A stretch of DNA of 64,000 nt from Andalucia godoyi (GCA_009859145.1 VRVR01000030.1:177097-241096), one strand, 5' to 3'. Counted from the first letter of the stretch, positions 49,031 to 57,945 are shown. Numbers and translations: made by a program. The notes: generated by a model from the letters alone, not told the origin.

Positions 49031-50641
49031 CTAAAGCATGTAATCAAAGCTCATAAAGTTGGAGTAATCTCCACGAACGACGGACGTAAGAAGCGAGTGA
49101 TTCTGCGGTGTTTCCTTGACAGCGACGGCCGCGCGGATCGAGAACGTGCGAAGAGCATCGTAGATGGAAAGGGTTGCTGCAGCGGAGTCTTTTCGAGCGG
49201 TGAACGGAAACGAGTCCGGTCCACGCTGGCACTGGGAGTTGATGTTGATACGGCACACAAGATGCGCAAGATTATCCACAGCAATTCCGATGTTGTGGGG
49301 GTCCGTGCTGAAGACAGACGCCTGCTGTCCGTACGGAGACGCTTCAAGGTCGGAAAGAACTTGGTCAAAATGGGAGAATCTGGCAACTGGCAAGACAGGC
49401 CCAAACTGCTCGACACGGAAGACCTCCATTGAGGAGTCAACCGGAAACAGCACGGTTGGTGCGAAGAACGTGCGATCGCCCTTTCCGCCACGAGACGCAT
49501 TGGCAATCTTTGCACCTTTGGAGACTGCATCGTGGACAAGTCCAGAGAGAAACTCCACCTTTCCCTCCTCGGGAAGAGGGGTAATGCCAACACCAGCATC
49601 CCAGGGCAATCCCATCTTGAGCGCATCAACAGCTGCAGAAAGCTTGCCTACAAACTGTTCTGCAATGTCTTCGTGTACGTAAATGACCTTGATCGCAGTG
49701 CACCGCATCCCCGAGAAGCTAAACGCTCCAGACACGCACTCACGCACAGCAGTTGGAATATCTGCATCTGCAAAAACGATAGCCGGGTTCTTTGCCTCCA
49801 AACCCAAGCACAAACGAAGACGGTTGGGTCTTGGATGCTGTTTCAGCAGCGACTGCGCCGCAGGGGAGGAGCCGATGAGAGCCAGCACATCAACCAGTCC
49901 AGACTGCATGATCGGCGGCATGAGAGCACGGCCAGATCCAAACAGTACATTCACAACTCCAGCAGGAAATGCCTTCTGAATAGTTTCCATCAGCAGTGAA
50001 TTGGCAAGAGCACCTGGACGCGGCATCTTCACAACGCACGTGTTTCCCATGAGAATGGCTGGAATCCATAAGGTCACGCCTTCGTTAATGCAGTAGTTAA
50101 ACGGCGGAAGCACAAGGCACACCCCAAGCGGCATTCTTCGAATTTTCGCGACAAACCCAGAGTCCGACTGCAACGCTGATTCACGATTCACAAGACTCTT
50201 GTACTCTGCAATCGTCAGTTTGATGTACTCGATGGTTCTGTCAATCTCTTTTTCTGCATCTGTCTTGCCCTTTGACACCTCCCACATCAGCATGTCAACA
50301 AGACGGGGCTTGACGGCAGTCATTCCAGCGACAAACGCCTCGATGCAAGCGATTCGAGCCGCGGGGGTCATTCCCGGCCATGTACCACGGCCATTGGCGT
50401 AGGCTTGTTGCGCCGACTGCGTAGCGGCGATGGCTTCCGTTGCAGTAAGAAGCGGAAATGAGCCGATGCAGATCTTCTCCAATTCAGAAGCTCCCTGGAA
50501 ACGAGTAGGAGAGTAAACCTGCTCTGCAGGACCTTCCCACGGAGTCAACTGTCCATTCACAAGAAAGTGGCGGACGTGCTCACTTGGAACAGGCACTGAT
50601 GCACTGCGAGACAGGTACAGTTCTTCAAAAGGAAGAGACAT
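49031..50641 (-). CDS. GapN-type NADP-dependent glyceraldehyde-3-phosphate dehydrogenase (ALDH superfamily)
   Basis: The 536-aa protein shows the ALDH fold: oxyanion Asn in PPFNYCIN (N182), VVKMPRP cofactor segment, GLEAKNPAIVF with general-base E282, nucleophile C314 in FSGMRCTA, and VFRVEQFGPVLPV. The end, NSQCQRGPDSFPFTARKDSA...SIYDALRTFSIR, is the signature of non-phosphorylating GAPDH, which oxidises glyceraldehyde-3-phosphate to 3-phosphoglycerate and makes NADPH. No targeting signal is evident, so it is likely cytosolic. The frame continues upstream through a T-rich leader (FVFCFCFCFVFW), so the ATG at 50639-50641 (MSLPFEELYL) is preferred. Related ALDH families cannot be fully excluded. 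Confidence 0.88.
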   Translation of the reverse strand: MSLPFEELYLSRSASVPVPSEHVRHFLVNGQLTPWEGPAEQVYSPTRFQGASELEKICIGSFPLLTATEAIAATQSAQQAYANGRGTWPGMTPAARIACIEAFVAGMTAVKPRLVDMLMWEVSKGKTDAEKEIDRTIEYIKLTIAEYKSLVNRESALQSDSGFVAKIRRMPLGVCLVLPPFNYCINEGVTLWIPAILMGNTCVVKMPRPGALANSLLMETIQKAFPAGVVNVLFGSGRALMPPIMQSGLVDVLALIGSSPAAQSLLKQHPRPNRLRLCLGLEAKNPAIVFADADIPTAVRECVSGAFSFSGMRCTAIKVIYVHEDIAEQFVGKLSAAVDALKMGLPWDAGVGITPLPEEGKVEFLSGLVHDAVSKGAKIANASRGGKGDRTFFAPTVLFPVDSSMEVFRVEQFGPVLPVARFSHFDQVLSDLEASPYGQQASVFSTDPHNIGIAVDNLAHLVCRININSQCQRGPDSFPFTARKDSAAATLSIYDALRTFSIRAAVAVKETPQNHSLLTSVVRGDYSNFMSFDYML

Positions 50642-50672
50642 TCGGAATCCACAAGAAAGAGTCGTATCGCGC

Positions 50673-50734
50673 CAAAAAACAAAACAAAAACAAAAACAAA
50701 AAACAAAACACAAAACACAAAACACAAACAAACA
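50673..50734 (-). repeat. (AAACAA)n tract in the aldehyde dehydrogenase leader
   Basis: An A/C repeat on the plus strand, i.e. TTTTGTTTTTG on the coding strand, ending about 30 bases before the start codon. Confidence 0.8.
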
Positions 50735-51008
50735 ATGTAACATCAACAAGAATCGCGAACAGACCGCTGCCACTTGCTGCGATATGATGAAGCAATCCAA
50801 AGCGCACGTAAAAAACAGAACCACTGCCACTCGCCTATGCGCATGCGTTTGCTATCTTAACAGCTCTGTCACACGATGCCCCGATTCGTTTCGCTCCATT
50901 TTGATCATGAAATCCCTATAAACACGCCGCCGCGTTGCATTATGCATGTTGTTGGGTTGCAGCATTGATTCTGGTCGATCAACGATGATTATCCGTGGTT
51001 AGTGCACA
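50735..51008. other. Promoter region upstream of the aldehyde dehydrogenase
   Basis: About 270 bases with no repeats and no recognised RNA gene, possibly a divergent promoter for the small frame at 51009. Confidence 0.35.
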
Positions 51009-51236
51009 ATGTCGGCGGTAATCGGAAATACCACGAAAAGCGAAGGAAGAATAGCAGTGAATGCCGAAAATCTCCAGTTCCCAGCAGGCAAGAAGCTCAA
51101 CTTCAACTTTTGGAAGAATGCCTCCCCAGCTTTCGTGGACGTACGAACGGGGCTGGGCTTTTCAGCAAGTGTTCACCAAGCACAAGACAACAACACGTGT
51201 GAAGGGGAGAAAGTTGCGTCTAGATTCCAGCATTGA
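51009..51236 (+). CDS. Possible small protein, 75 aa
   Basis: An ATG at 51009 opens 75 codons (MSAVIGNTTKSEG...ENLQFPAGKKLNFNFWKN...) with balanced composition and codon use like neighbouring genes, hence possibly real. It is soluble, with no signal peptide, no cysteine motif and no recognised family. It lies in the promoter region between the aldehyde dehydrogenase gene and the end of the NlpC/P60-like gene. It could be a chance frame. Confidence 0.35.
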   Translation: MSAVIGNTTKSEGRIAVNAENLQFPAGKKLNFNFWKNASPAFVDVRTGLGFSASVHQAQDNNTCEGEKVASRFQH

Positions 51237-51356
51237 GCGTGTTCGTTGAAGGATACGGCAACACATGGGCTAGGACTAGCAGGCTGCATATGTGACGTAT
51301 TTTCATCAGTGTTTTTTGTTGCGTGTTTTTTTAATTACCGAGGTCAAGCAAAATCG

Positions 51357-52994
51357 TCAAAAGAAAACAATGTTTTTGTTTTCCTGCTCATCGCGAATGT
51401 GAGCTCGATGGCTCTGCACACTGATCTTCGATTTTGCAGGACTCTTCTTCTTGCGGGACATTTTGGCGTAGTTGTGCAACTTGCATTGATTAATGCAAAC
51501 ACCGGCGAGCCAACTATTAATCGGGCAGAAATGGTGGGTGACATCAAAGTACGATTTGCTTTCAAAAACATAGGAATCATGGACTTGGACCACCCCTGTT
51601 TGGTATCTTGCGCCAAGAGTCCGCCCGTTGCCGAGGTACACTTCAACATGCACCATGTTATGGGGATGGTTCTTGGCCTTCTTCTCGGGATAGTATGTGC
51701 CAGAATAAAAGATCAAGTCTCCAGGAACAAGCTCGTGAACAGAAGAGACTCTCTGATGACACAATGTGTCGTATTGATATGACTGATTATAAGAACCGAG
51801 GCGGAAGCCAAAGTCTTCCTGCAGGTCCCACAGTACCCTACGAATCAGACCGCAACAGTCGAGAAACAAAGGACACCAGTAGTACGGACTGGATTGGTCG
51901 TTGTGGTATCGTTTGTGATACGGCACACCAACGTATCCAAGTAACCTGTGCAAATACCGTTGCCGAAGAAGGCTCATGCGCACAGCGTCTCCCATCAAAG
52001 AGTACCGGACTCTTGCCCAGCGCCTTTCAAGCTCGCGCACGGACAGCTTGAGTCCAACGGACTGCAGAAACTCAGGACTTTGAACCACCATTTCATGTTG
52101 CGGCGACGGGGGAATCATTCGTTTGAGAATATGAACTTGACAGACTCCATTGATAAGCAGCGGACCGTACTCGGCACGCAACTTCTGTTTTGGTGCTGCC
52201 TGTTTTTGCAATGCCGATGCATTCGATGGAGTGGATGAGCTGCGCTTTCCCTTCTTTCTCGCTGTCTGCATCGGGAGGACCGCGGCGTCCAATACGTACG
52301 GATCTCGCTGCTTCATCAGGAGTCCCCTGTCCACTTGCGGCTTAGAGACCCTTGCCTCTTTCGGCACCTCTGCAAAATCTTGTCGTGCACTGGCAACCTG
52401 GTTCCTGTTCTCGGCTGCCTTTCCTCGTCGTGATGCCTCCATCGTCGGGCGAACTATTGAAGCAGACTGGCATCTCTTTTCCCTATTGCTGCTATTCTGC
52501 ATTCTAGAAGGTATCTCGATACAGCCAAACACGTCAGCATCATCATTTTCACCGTCATTCTCAGCATCATCGCCATCATCGCCATCGCCATCTTCTTCGT
52601 CCTCATTTGTCCTAAACTCTTCTTCAAAGCTTGCGCTCCGGTCTGTTACTTCGAGAATCACCTTTGGAAATTCTGCGACTTCTTCAAGAACCGGTCGTGC
52701 ACTGCTGTGACCGATCGACTGTGCACGCATGTTGTCTGCATCATCAACGGAGCGAATTCGGAACAAAGGAACATGAACACTTTTCGGCTTTTCAGACAAC
52801 GGGCCAGCCGATCGATTGCGCTCACGTTCCTGCAGCGGGGCTCTCGACAAGTGAACAGCTTCCGCCACCACCCCCGTTCCCTCACTCACTTCTCGACTGC
52901 TTCCCGCAGACGAAAGCGAGAATGTGTCATTGTGCACCACAAAAACATCCCGTCGGGACGAGGCCAAGCTCATCTTCAGCACTCCACTGTTCAT
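51357..52994 (-). CDS. Eukaryotic NlpC/P60-like cysteine peptidase-fold protein
   Basis: The 545-aa protein has a disordered, acidic N-terminal half (a run of Asp/Glu near residues 125-155, FRTNEDEEDGDGDDGDD) and a C-terminal papain-like NlpC/P60 domain. The latter shows LLGYVGVPYHKRYH, the nucleophile region FLDCCGLIRRVLWDL, VPGDLIFYSGTYY, and the catalytic-His strand HNMVHVEVYLG followed by GARYQTG. Bacterial NlpC/P60 enzymes cut peptidoglycan stem peptides; this divergent eukaryotic branch has an unknown substrate. There is no signal peptide once the T-rich leader is excluded. Start choice: ATG at 52992-52994 (MNSGVLKMSL), with MSLASSRR seven codons later as an alternative. Confidence 0.8.
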   Translation of the reverse strand: MNSGVLKMSLASSRRDVFVVHNDTFSLSSAGSSREVSEGTGVVAEAVHLSRAPLQERERNRSAGPLSEKPKSVHVPLFRIRSVDDADNMRAQSIGHSSARPVLEEVAEFPKVILEVTDRSASFEEEFRTNEDEEDGDGDDGDDAENDGENDDADVFGCIEIPSRMQNSSNREKRCQSASIVRPTMEASRRGKAAENRNQVASARQDFAEVPKEARVSKPQVDRGLLMKQRDPYVLDAAVLPMQTARKKGKRSSSTPSNASALQKQAAPKQKLRAEYGPLLINGVCQVHILKRMIPPSPQHEMVVQSPEFLQSVGLKLSVRELERRWARVRYSLMGDAVRMSLLRQRYLHRLLGYVGVPYHKRYHNDQSSPYYWCPLFLDCCGLIRRVLWDLQEDFGFRLGSYNQSYQYDTLCHQRVSSVHELVPGDLIFYSGTYYPEKKAKNHPHNMVHVEVYLGNGRTLGARYQTGVVQVHDSYVFESKSYFDVTHHFCPINSWLAGVCINQCKLHNYAKMSRKKKSPAKSKISVQSHRAHIRDEQENKNIVFF

Positions 52995-53001
52995 CCCGTA
53001 A

Positions 53002-53062
53002 GCAAAACAAAACAAAACAAAACAAAAAACAAAAAACAAAAAACAAAAAACAAAAAACAAAA
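53002..53062 (-). repeat. (AAAAC)n/(AAAAAAC)n tract before the NlpC/P60-like start
   Basis: About four AAAAC units then about five AAAAAAC units (TTTTGTTTTTTG on the coding strand), ending within 10 bases of the start codon. Confidence 0.85.
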
Positions 53063-53256
53063 GCAGACGGTAAGACAACAGAAAAAATGAAAAAGGAGCA
53101 ATAAAGGCAGAGATTATGTGTGCCGTTTATTGTGGACTGCGGAAGCCTGATTTGCCGATTCTCAGATTGCACAGCGAATCGTCAAAAAACCATAAATCAA
53201 AAAACAAAAACAGACGAAGCATTAACGTTTCATTTGGGGCCGTTGCCTACATTAAA

Positions 53257-53297
53257 CACTGAACATGCATATCTACGAATAGACATGCATATTCAGT
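53257..53297 (-). other. Hairpin overlapping the stop codon of relic D
   Basis: On the minus strand, ACTGAATATGCAT pairs with ATGCATGTTCAGTG around the loop GTCTATTCGTAGAT. One mismatched or G-U position breaks an otherwise complete 13-bp stem. The TGA stop (53293-53295) is in the left arm. Loop sequence is identical to that of relic B. Confidence 0.5.
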
Positions 53298-53620
53298 CTT
53301 GCATCCCGTTGCCGGGAAGGGGAGAGGCCCCAACACGCTTCACGGCGCTCTTCAGATAAATGTTCCGCGCTCCGTTCTCAATCTCGATCAATCTGCGAGC
53401 CACTTTTCTCAGCGTGACACGTTGTTCCTGAGAAGGGTGCATTTTGATTCCGACGGCCCTAGCAGCAGGCGTAGTGACACGTGGTCTCTTAGTAGGTCTG
53501 CGGGACCTAGGAGGCCCTGTATCGAGCGGCGTAGGCGTAGGCGAATGCGTCATCCCAGCGCACTCACGCCCATATTTGAATAAAAGAGTGAAACCAACGA
53601 ATGATAGAATAGATGGCTAC

Positions 53621-53642
53621 GGATGCTGCCTTAAAGAGTGTC
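53621..53642 (-). repeat. 22-bp left-end motif of the TnpB/Fanzor-derived elements
   Basis: Minus-strand GACACTCTTTAAGGCAGCAT plus CC; 20 of 22 bases match 45706-45727 in copy C. Its position upstream of both relics suggests the element's left end or promoter. Confidence 0.6.
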
Positions 53643-53858
53643 GAAAATGCGGAGCCTGTGTCACCGGCTGAATTTTGGCCGAGCGTGTGTAAGCACGAAT
53701 TCCCTGTGAAACAAACGTGCTAGTGTCGGCCAGTATTGACCGTGTCTGTTTACGGATACTTCCGTAAACACATGATGACAATGACGTGTTATTATTCCGT
53801 AGTGTCGACTTGTGTCGAAAGTCCAAAAAACACAGCAGCAGAAGCAAAAAGTCGCAAA

Positions 53859-53976
53859 AAGTACAGCACTGGGAATTCCCGAGTGGTCACCCACCTCAGT
53901 ACTACTCCAGCCTGAGAGCACTTGACTTCGCAAATCGGACGGGATGCGGTATTTTCACTCTAGTATGGCCGTACCT
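53859..53976 (-). rRNA. 5S ribosomal RNA
   Basis: The minus strand reads from AGGTACGGCCATACT to AGTGCTGTACTT, about 118 nt. It includes the conserved internal promoter and structural blocks CATCCCGTCCGATTTGCGAAG, GTAGTACTGAGGTGGGTGACC and CGGGAATTCCCAGTGCT. The 5' AGGTACGGC and 3' GCTGTACTT ends pair as helix I. A TTTTT run follows as a Pol III terminator (fwd 53856-53860). It is a component of the large ribosomal subunit. Only one copy lies in the window. Confidence 0.93.
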
Positions 53977-54341
53977 GGGAGTGTTCCTTCTATTTTCCAT
54001 AAAGCATCTAGACTAACATCTCACTGCCCTGCAGCCCCCGACTCCGCACAGCCATCATCGAGGCACGGCAACCTGCCGAAGCATTACGACTCTTTTTGTT
54101 TTTGTTTTGACTGCTGTTTCTTGATCAGTGCATTCCGTTCATCATCACCATCGCCTCAACGCACCGCACACATCGGTCGTTTGTGATCAGTAGGCTCTCC
54201 ATCACCAATTTATAAGCAACTTACACACGTGTATCCACACACACGCATACAGAGATTTTTATTTCCTTTTTCTAATTGTTTAATTGGCGATTTTCCCGCA
54301 GCAAACGAGCTTCTTCTGGTTTTTTAAACTGTAATTTCTGA
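53977..54341. other. Region between 5S rRNA and the SF-assemblin candidate
   Basis: About 365 bases, with a TTTTTGTTTTTGTTTTGA tract near 54092-54110 and a CACACGTGTATCCACACACACGCA stretch near 54222-54248. No gene recognised. Confidence 0.4.
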
Positions 54342-55547
54342 ATGTCAGTGTCGCTGCCTTTGATTGCTCCTCCTTCTCCTGCAATGTCTCCAGGAAGCAG
54401 CCAGACTCCGCGGACTCCACGAAACCCGTTTGTCGTTCGGATGCCTGCTTCTTCTTCTTCTTCTCCCTTTTCTGCATCTGCTGCATCCGTTAGTACTGCT
54501 AGCGTTTCCTCACCGTCTTCATCTCCGGCTACCTCGCCAGCGACCACGTTCACAGCGACCACAACCAACAACATGTCTCAAGACATTTCTCCAAAGTCAG
54601 CGGCGACGCTCAAACTTGCTGAGTTGAATACGGCACTGCAGAGCATTCGATCGACGGTCAACGTTCAAGAAGCAAAGTCAAAAGGTCAAGCAGATACAGC
54701 ACGATTTCAGGAAATGCGCGACTATCTCGAATCGCTCCGATCCGACATGCAGGCAGAAAGAGTAGTCCGTGTCGAGATGGTGACAAGAGTCGAAGATACG
54801 CTCAGCAAGGAAATTGCTGCTGTGCAGTCCAGGTGGCATGTCGAGCTTGAGAAGCTCAAGGGGGTTGTGTCCACAGTGGGACAAGCACTGAGTGAACTGC
54901 ATGAATCACTTCAGTCGGAAGTTGCGGATAGACAGCGCGAATCGGCTGAGACAAGAGCAGAGATTCAAGCATTGCTTGACGGACAACGAAACATGGACGT
55001 ATCAATGCGGTCAATATTCCATGATGTCCGCGAATTCCGATCTCTTTTGGAAAAGGCTTCTTCAGATACTGGGGTGGTTCTTGGACGAGTCGATGCCCGA
55101 ATCGGGGCGTTGGAGAAGGAATCGAGCGAAACCAGAAGAGCGCATTCTGCAGCACTTGCCAATTTGGATCAGTACGTTGCGTTTGTGAAGGCCATGCAGC
55201 TGGATGTCAGAGCCGAGAAGGCATCGAGAGAGGATGCGCTGTCTAACCACAACGCAAAGGTTGAGCACATTACTGGTCTGCTGCGCGACGATCTTCGAAA
55301 AATTGAGCTCACGAGACAGGCGGATCTTGTGAATTTGAAAGCTTGGATGGAGCGGACTTTTGCAGAGCAGCGAGCTCTGCTTGACGAGTCCTTCAAAGAT
55401 CAGGACAAGAAGATGGCGGAGGAGATGGACAAGATTCGGAAGTTGCTGTTTGAAGAGCGAGCACACCGGCTCAAAGACAACGAAGACATCATCAAGCACT
55501 TTTCCGAGAATCTGCTCGACTTGCAAAAGCAAATACTGGGTGTCTAA
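54342..55547 (+). CDS. SF-assemblin-like coiled-coil protein
   Basis: This 401-aa protein has a Ser/Pro/Thr-rich head of about 80 residues (SPGSSQTPRTPRNPF) and a long continuous helical rod to the C-terminus (KLAELNTALQSIRSTV...FSENLLDLQKQI). The pattern of a TP/SP-rich head plus a rod with short skip-containing heptads is that of SF-assemblin/beta-giardin family proteins, which form striated fibres at basal bodies. There are no catalytic motifs. The assignment rests on architecture rather than a diagnostic motif, so another filament-forming coiled-coil protein is possible. Start at the first ATG after a T-rich leader. Confidence 0.6.
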   Translation: MSVSLPLIAPPSPAMSPGSSQTPRTPRNPFVVRMPASSSSSPFSASAASVSTASVSSPSSSPATSPATTFTATTTNNMSQDISPKSAATLKLAELNTALQSIRSTVNVQEAKSKGQADTARFQEMRDYLESLRSDMQAERVVRVEMVTRVEDTLSKEIAAVQSRWHVELEKLKGVVSTVGQALSELHESLQSEVADRQRESAETRAEIQALLDGQRNMDVSMRSIFHDVREFRSLLEKASSDTGVVLGRVDARIGALEKESSETRRAHSAALANLDQYVAFVKAMQLDVRAEKASREDALSNHNAKVEHITGLLRDDLRKIELTRQADLVNLKAWMERTFAEQRALLDESFKDQDKKMAEEMDKIRKLLFEERAHRLKDNEDIIKHFSENLLDLQKQILGV

Positions 55548-55718
55548 AAATGAGAGTAGGACGGAAGCAAAAGGGCTTGCTTTATGACATGAATCTATTT
55601 CGATTTTCGATCCTTCTTCTTTCCTTTTTTCGTTCTTTCTTTTCGATTTCGAAATTTTGTTAATTCGTTTCGCATTCGTTTTTCGGTTACGTTTCGCTCT
55701 CGAGAGTGCATTAAGAAT

Positions 55719-56962
55719 TTAAGGCAGATCTTCTTCGTGATCTGCAAGGCGGCGAATGTAGAGATATGCATCGGTTCCCCAGGACTCCAGAGACTTGAGC
55801 TCGAGGTCCCCTCCAAAGTATCTTGCATAAAGCTTGGAAAGGGGTAACCCGTATCCATACCCTGCAATGCGATCTGTGTTTCCCTGGCCGCGAGAAGGGG
55901 ACGGGTCAAACAAGCTTGATCCGGACCCCGACGGCCCGTTGACGCTGGACGTGACCGCGTCGTTGTTCTTGGCGGTGGTGTACGAATACGTCCACAACAC
56001 TGGCAGCGCAGAGCGCGGAATTCCGCCTCCCTTGTCGGAAACCTTGATCGTCACGTCCTCTTGGCCGTTGGCGACAATCACGTTGATTTCAGGGTACTCA
56101 TGATCGTCGTACAGCCACTCGGGAAGCTTCTCTCCTCGAAGCAACATTTGCTGCAGATGCTGCGACATTTCTTCTTGCGGAACTCCAAGTCTCTGCGACC
56201 TTTGTGTCTCCACGGTAGCCCGCATGGAATTCTTGATCAGCTCAAACAACATGAGATACAGATGCGACGGAACGTACGTGAATTTTGTATCGAGAGATCC
56301 GAGGATCTTCACTTTTGGCGCGACACCATAATTGGTATCACACAGCTGTTTGGCATGTCTCGACGCATCCTCGGCAACGTGTGTGGGTCTGCAGTCCTTC
56401 GTGATGATCCCCACGAATCCGGAAGTCTGCATGGCCTGCCGTCGTTCTTCGGGCGTCAAGGCGTGGAGTGCAAGATGCTGGCCAATGAGCATCCGGATTG
56501 AAATTCTGGACAAGTAGAACCGATCGAGGAACTGCTGCAGCTCAGGCCCCAAAATGTCTGCTCCAATTTTCTTTTTCAGCTCACGGATTCCCTGAGCCAT
56601 CTGCTGCACAACCCAATTATGACGCGTTTTGATGCCATCTAGTACATCGGTAAACTTCAAATCATCTTCAATGGACCGTATTTTTGGAAATTCATGGATC
56701 AGACGAAAAGAATCCACGTAGAGTCCATGCACAGTCTTCACAGACGGCATTTCGCTGAGTCCAAAAGGCAGATTTTCAAGTTCTACAATCCGATGAGACA
56801 GTCGAATCGGCAGTTCGTTGTGCAGAAACTGACTTGCGAGCACCAGCGTCTTTGGACTTGTATTTTTCCCAAACTCAAACAATGTCCTAAGCGAAATAGG
56901 CGTCACTGATTTGGAAGCCGCTGAAAGCACTGCGTTTCGAAAAATGTGCTGTGATGAAAGCA

Positions 56963-56995
<33 letters not shown>

Positions 56996-57173
56996 GCTGG
57001 AGCTGAGTATGATGGTGTAGGCTTGTGGATGCAGGATGATGAGAATGCGTATGGGTATGGATATGAGTGTGAGTTAAATGGTGCGGATGATGATGGATCG
57101 GGACCGGAATCGACTGCGCTGCAAAAGAAGACGCTGTCGAAAACCTCAGCGCGTTTGAAACAGTTCTGAGCAT
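55719..57173 (-). CDS. Mitochondrial PDK/BCKDK-family protein kinase
   Basis: The 484-aa product has a GHKL ATP-binding domain: ELIKNSMRA N-box (E311, N315), SDKGGGIP (D380), a variable lid (residues 400-435) and GYGYGLPLSKLYARYFGGDL (about 438-457). The N-terminal four-helix domain carries VVQQMAQGI and SRISIRMLIGQH. This is the pyruvate dehydrogenase / branched-chain ketoacid dehydrogenase kinase family, which phosphorylates E1-alpha and shuts the complex down in the matrix. The N-terminus (MLRTVSNALRFSTASS) is a typical mitochondrial presequence, followed by a His/Thr-rich stretch and ten or more consecutive Gln (about residues 61-70). The true start is the ATG at 57171-57173; the frame above translates a 10-bp repeat. 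PDK versus BCKDK is unresolved. Confidence 0.92.
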
Positions 57174-57200
57174 CACTAAACACGCACGCAGAAGTCCCAC

Positions 57201-57270
57201 ACAGACACAGATAGACACAGATAGACACAGATAGACACAGACAGACACAGACAGACACAGACAGACACAA
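57201..57270. repeat. 10-bp tandem repeat (AYAGACACAG) x 7
   Basis: Seven units of ACAGACACAG or ATAGACACAG in the leader of the mitochondrial kinase gene, about 30 bases upstream of its start. Confidence 0.93.
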
Positions 57271-57521
57271 AACAAGAAGGGGAAAATTCAGTAGAACACA
57301 AAGAACAAAAAGATGAAATTATTCAATGATCATAACAATGACAACAATAAACAAAAATGCAAATCTTTTATTTTACAGGGTTTTTTGGTATTTTTGGGTG
57401 GTTTTTACTTTTGGCAGCATTAAAAGCCAATGACCACTCTGAATCCCCGAAAATTTCCGATTTTCTCGAATGGGCAATTCCTCTTCAATTTCCATTTTGG
57501 GACAGGAATCCAATCGCCGAC

Positions 57522-57775
57522 GAAATCTCGGCCTCCGACGAGAGGGGATCAACGGGTTTCTTGGTTCTGGGTATCTTCGGGCATGGTCGGTTTGAGGTTG
57601 TTGGGAAGACCCCTTTTTGGAGCCATGAGATGTGCTTTGTCTTTGTCTCTGATGAAAGGTGCTGCTTGAAGGTTCGATTATTCAAAAAAAAAAAAAAAAA
57701 AGCAAAACAAACAGAAAATAATAGAAAGAATGAGGAAGCGAAGAATGAAGAAAATTCTGGACCTGACTACGGTAA
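57522..57775 (-). repeat. Dispersed repeat R1, copy 2 (inverted)
   Basis: Reverse-complement counterpart of 31355-31605, roughly 75-80 percent identical over the better-matching part. It differs by a 17-base A run at 57685-57702 and small indels. The 25-codon frame (MAPKRGLP...ETR-stop) is also open here. The rest of the 57271-57945 spacer shows no gene. Confidence 0.8.
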
Positions 57776-57945
57776 AACTTCCGATAGATATGATGTTATT
57801 TGATGTTTATACACGAAACGGCCAACCGTTGAGTTCTTTTCCGATTGCTTTCAAAAAAACTCCAAAAAAAAAACCGCCCCCCAAACACAACAACAACAGC
57901 AAACAAAATAGTCGAGGTTGGTAATTAGTAGTTAGAGAGACGAAG

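Larger units (their letters stand above)
53220..53645 (-). pseudogene. TnpB/Fanzor-derived element (copy D)
   Basis: An 86-codon minus-strand frame (53293-53553) ends RLIEIENGARNIYLKSAVKRVGASPLPGNGMQD-stop. NGARNIYLK is the TnpB RuvC-III tail, but the catalytic Asp of DRDxNGARN is not preserved and zinc-ribbon cysteines are absent. The N-terminal 50 residues are Pro/Arg-rich and unrelated. The stop codon lies inside a hairpin (53257-53297), followed by the 3' block shared with copies B and C. At 53621-53642 it carries the 22-bp left motif shared with copy C. It is an internally deleted or recombined copy, 215 bases from the 5S rRNA gene. Confidence 0.75.

Noticed and set aside
50642-50830. 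Hydrophobic N-terminal extension of the aldehyde dehydrogenase (apparent signal anchor)
   Set aside because: It translates a T-rich repeat tract (FVFCFCFCF). Similar extensions appear before the NlpC/P60-like and F-box genes, so these are leaders rather than signal peptides.
53661-54016. Open frames over 53.7-54.0 kb
   Set aside because: They overlap the 5S rRNA gene and its flanks and have no protein-like pattern.
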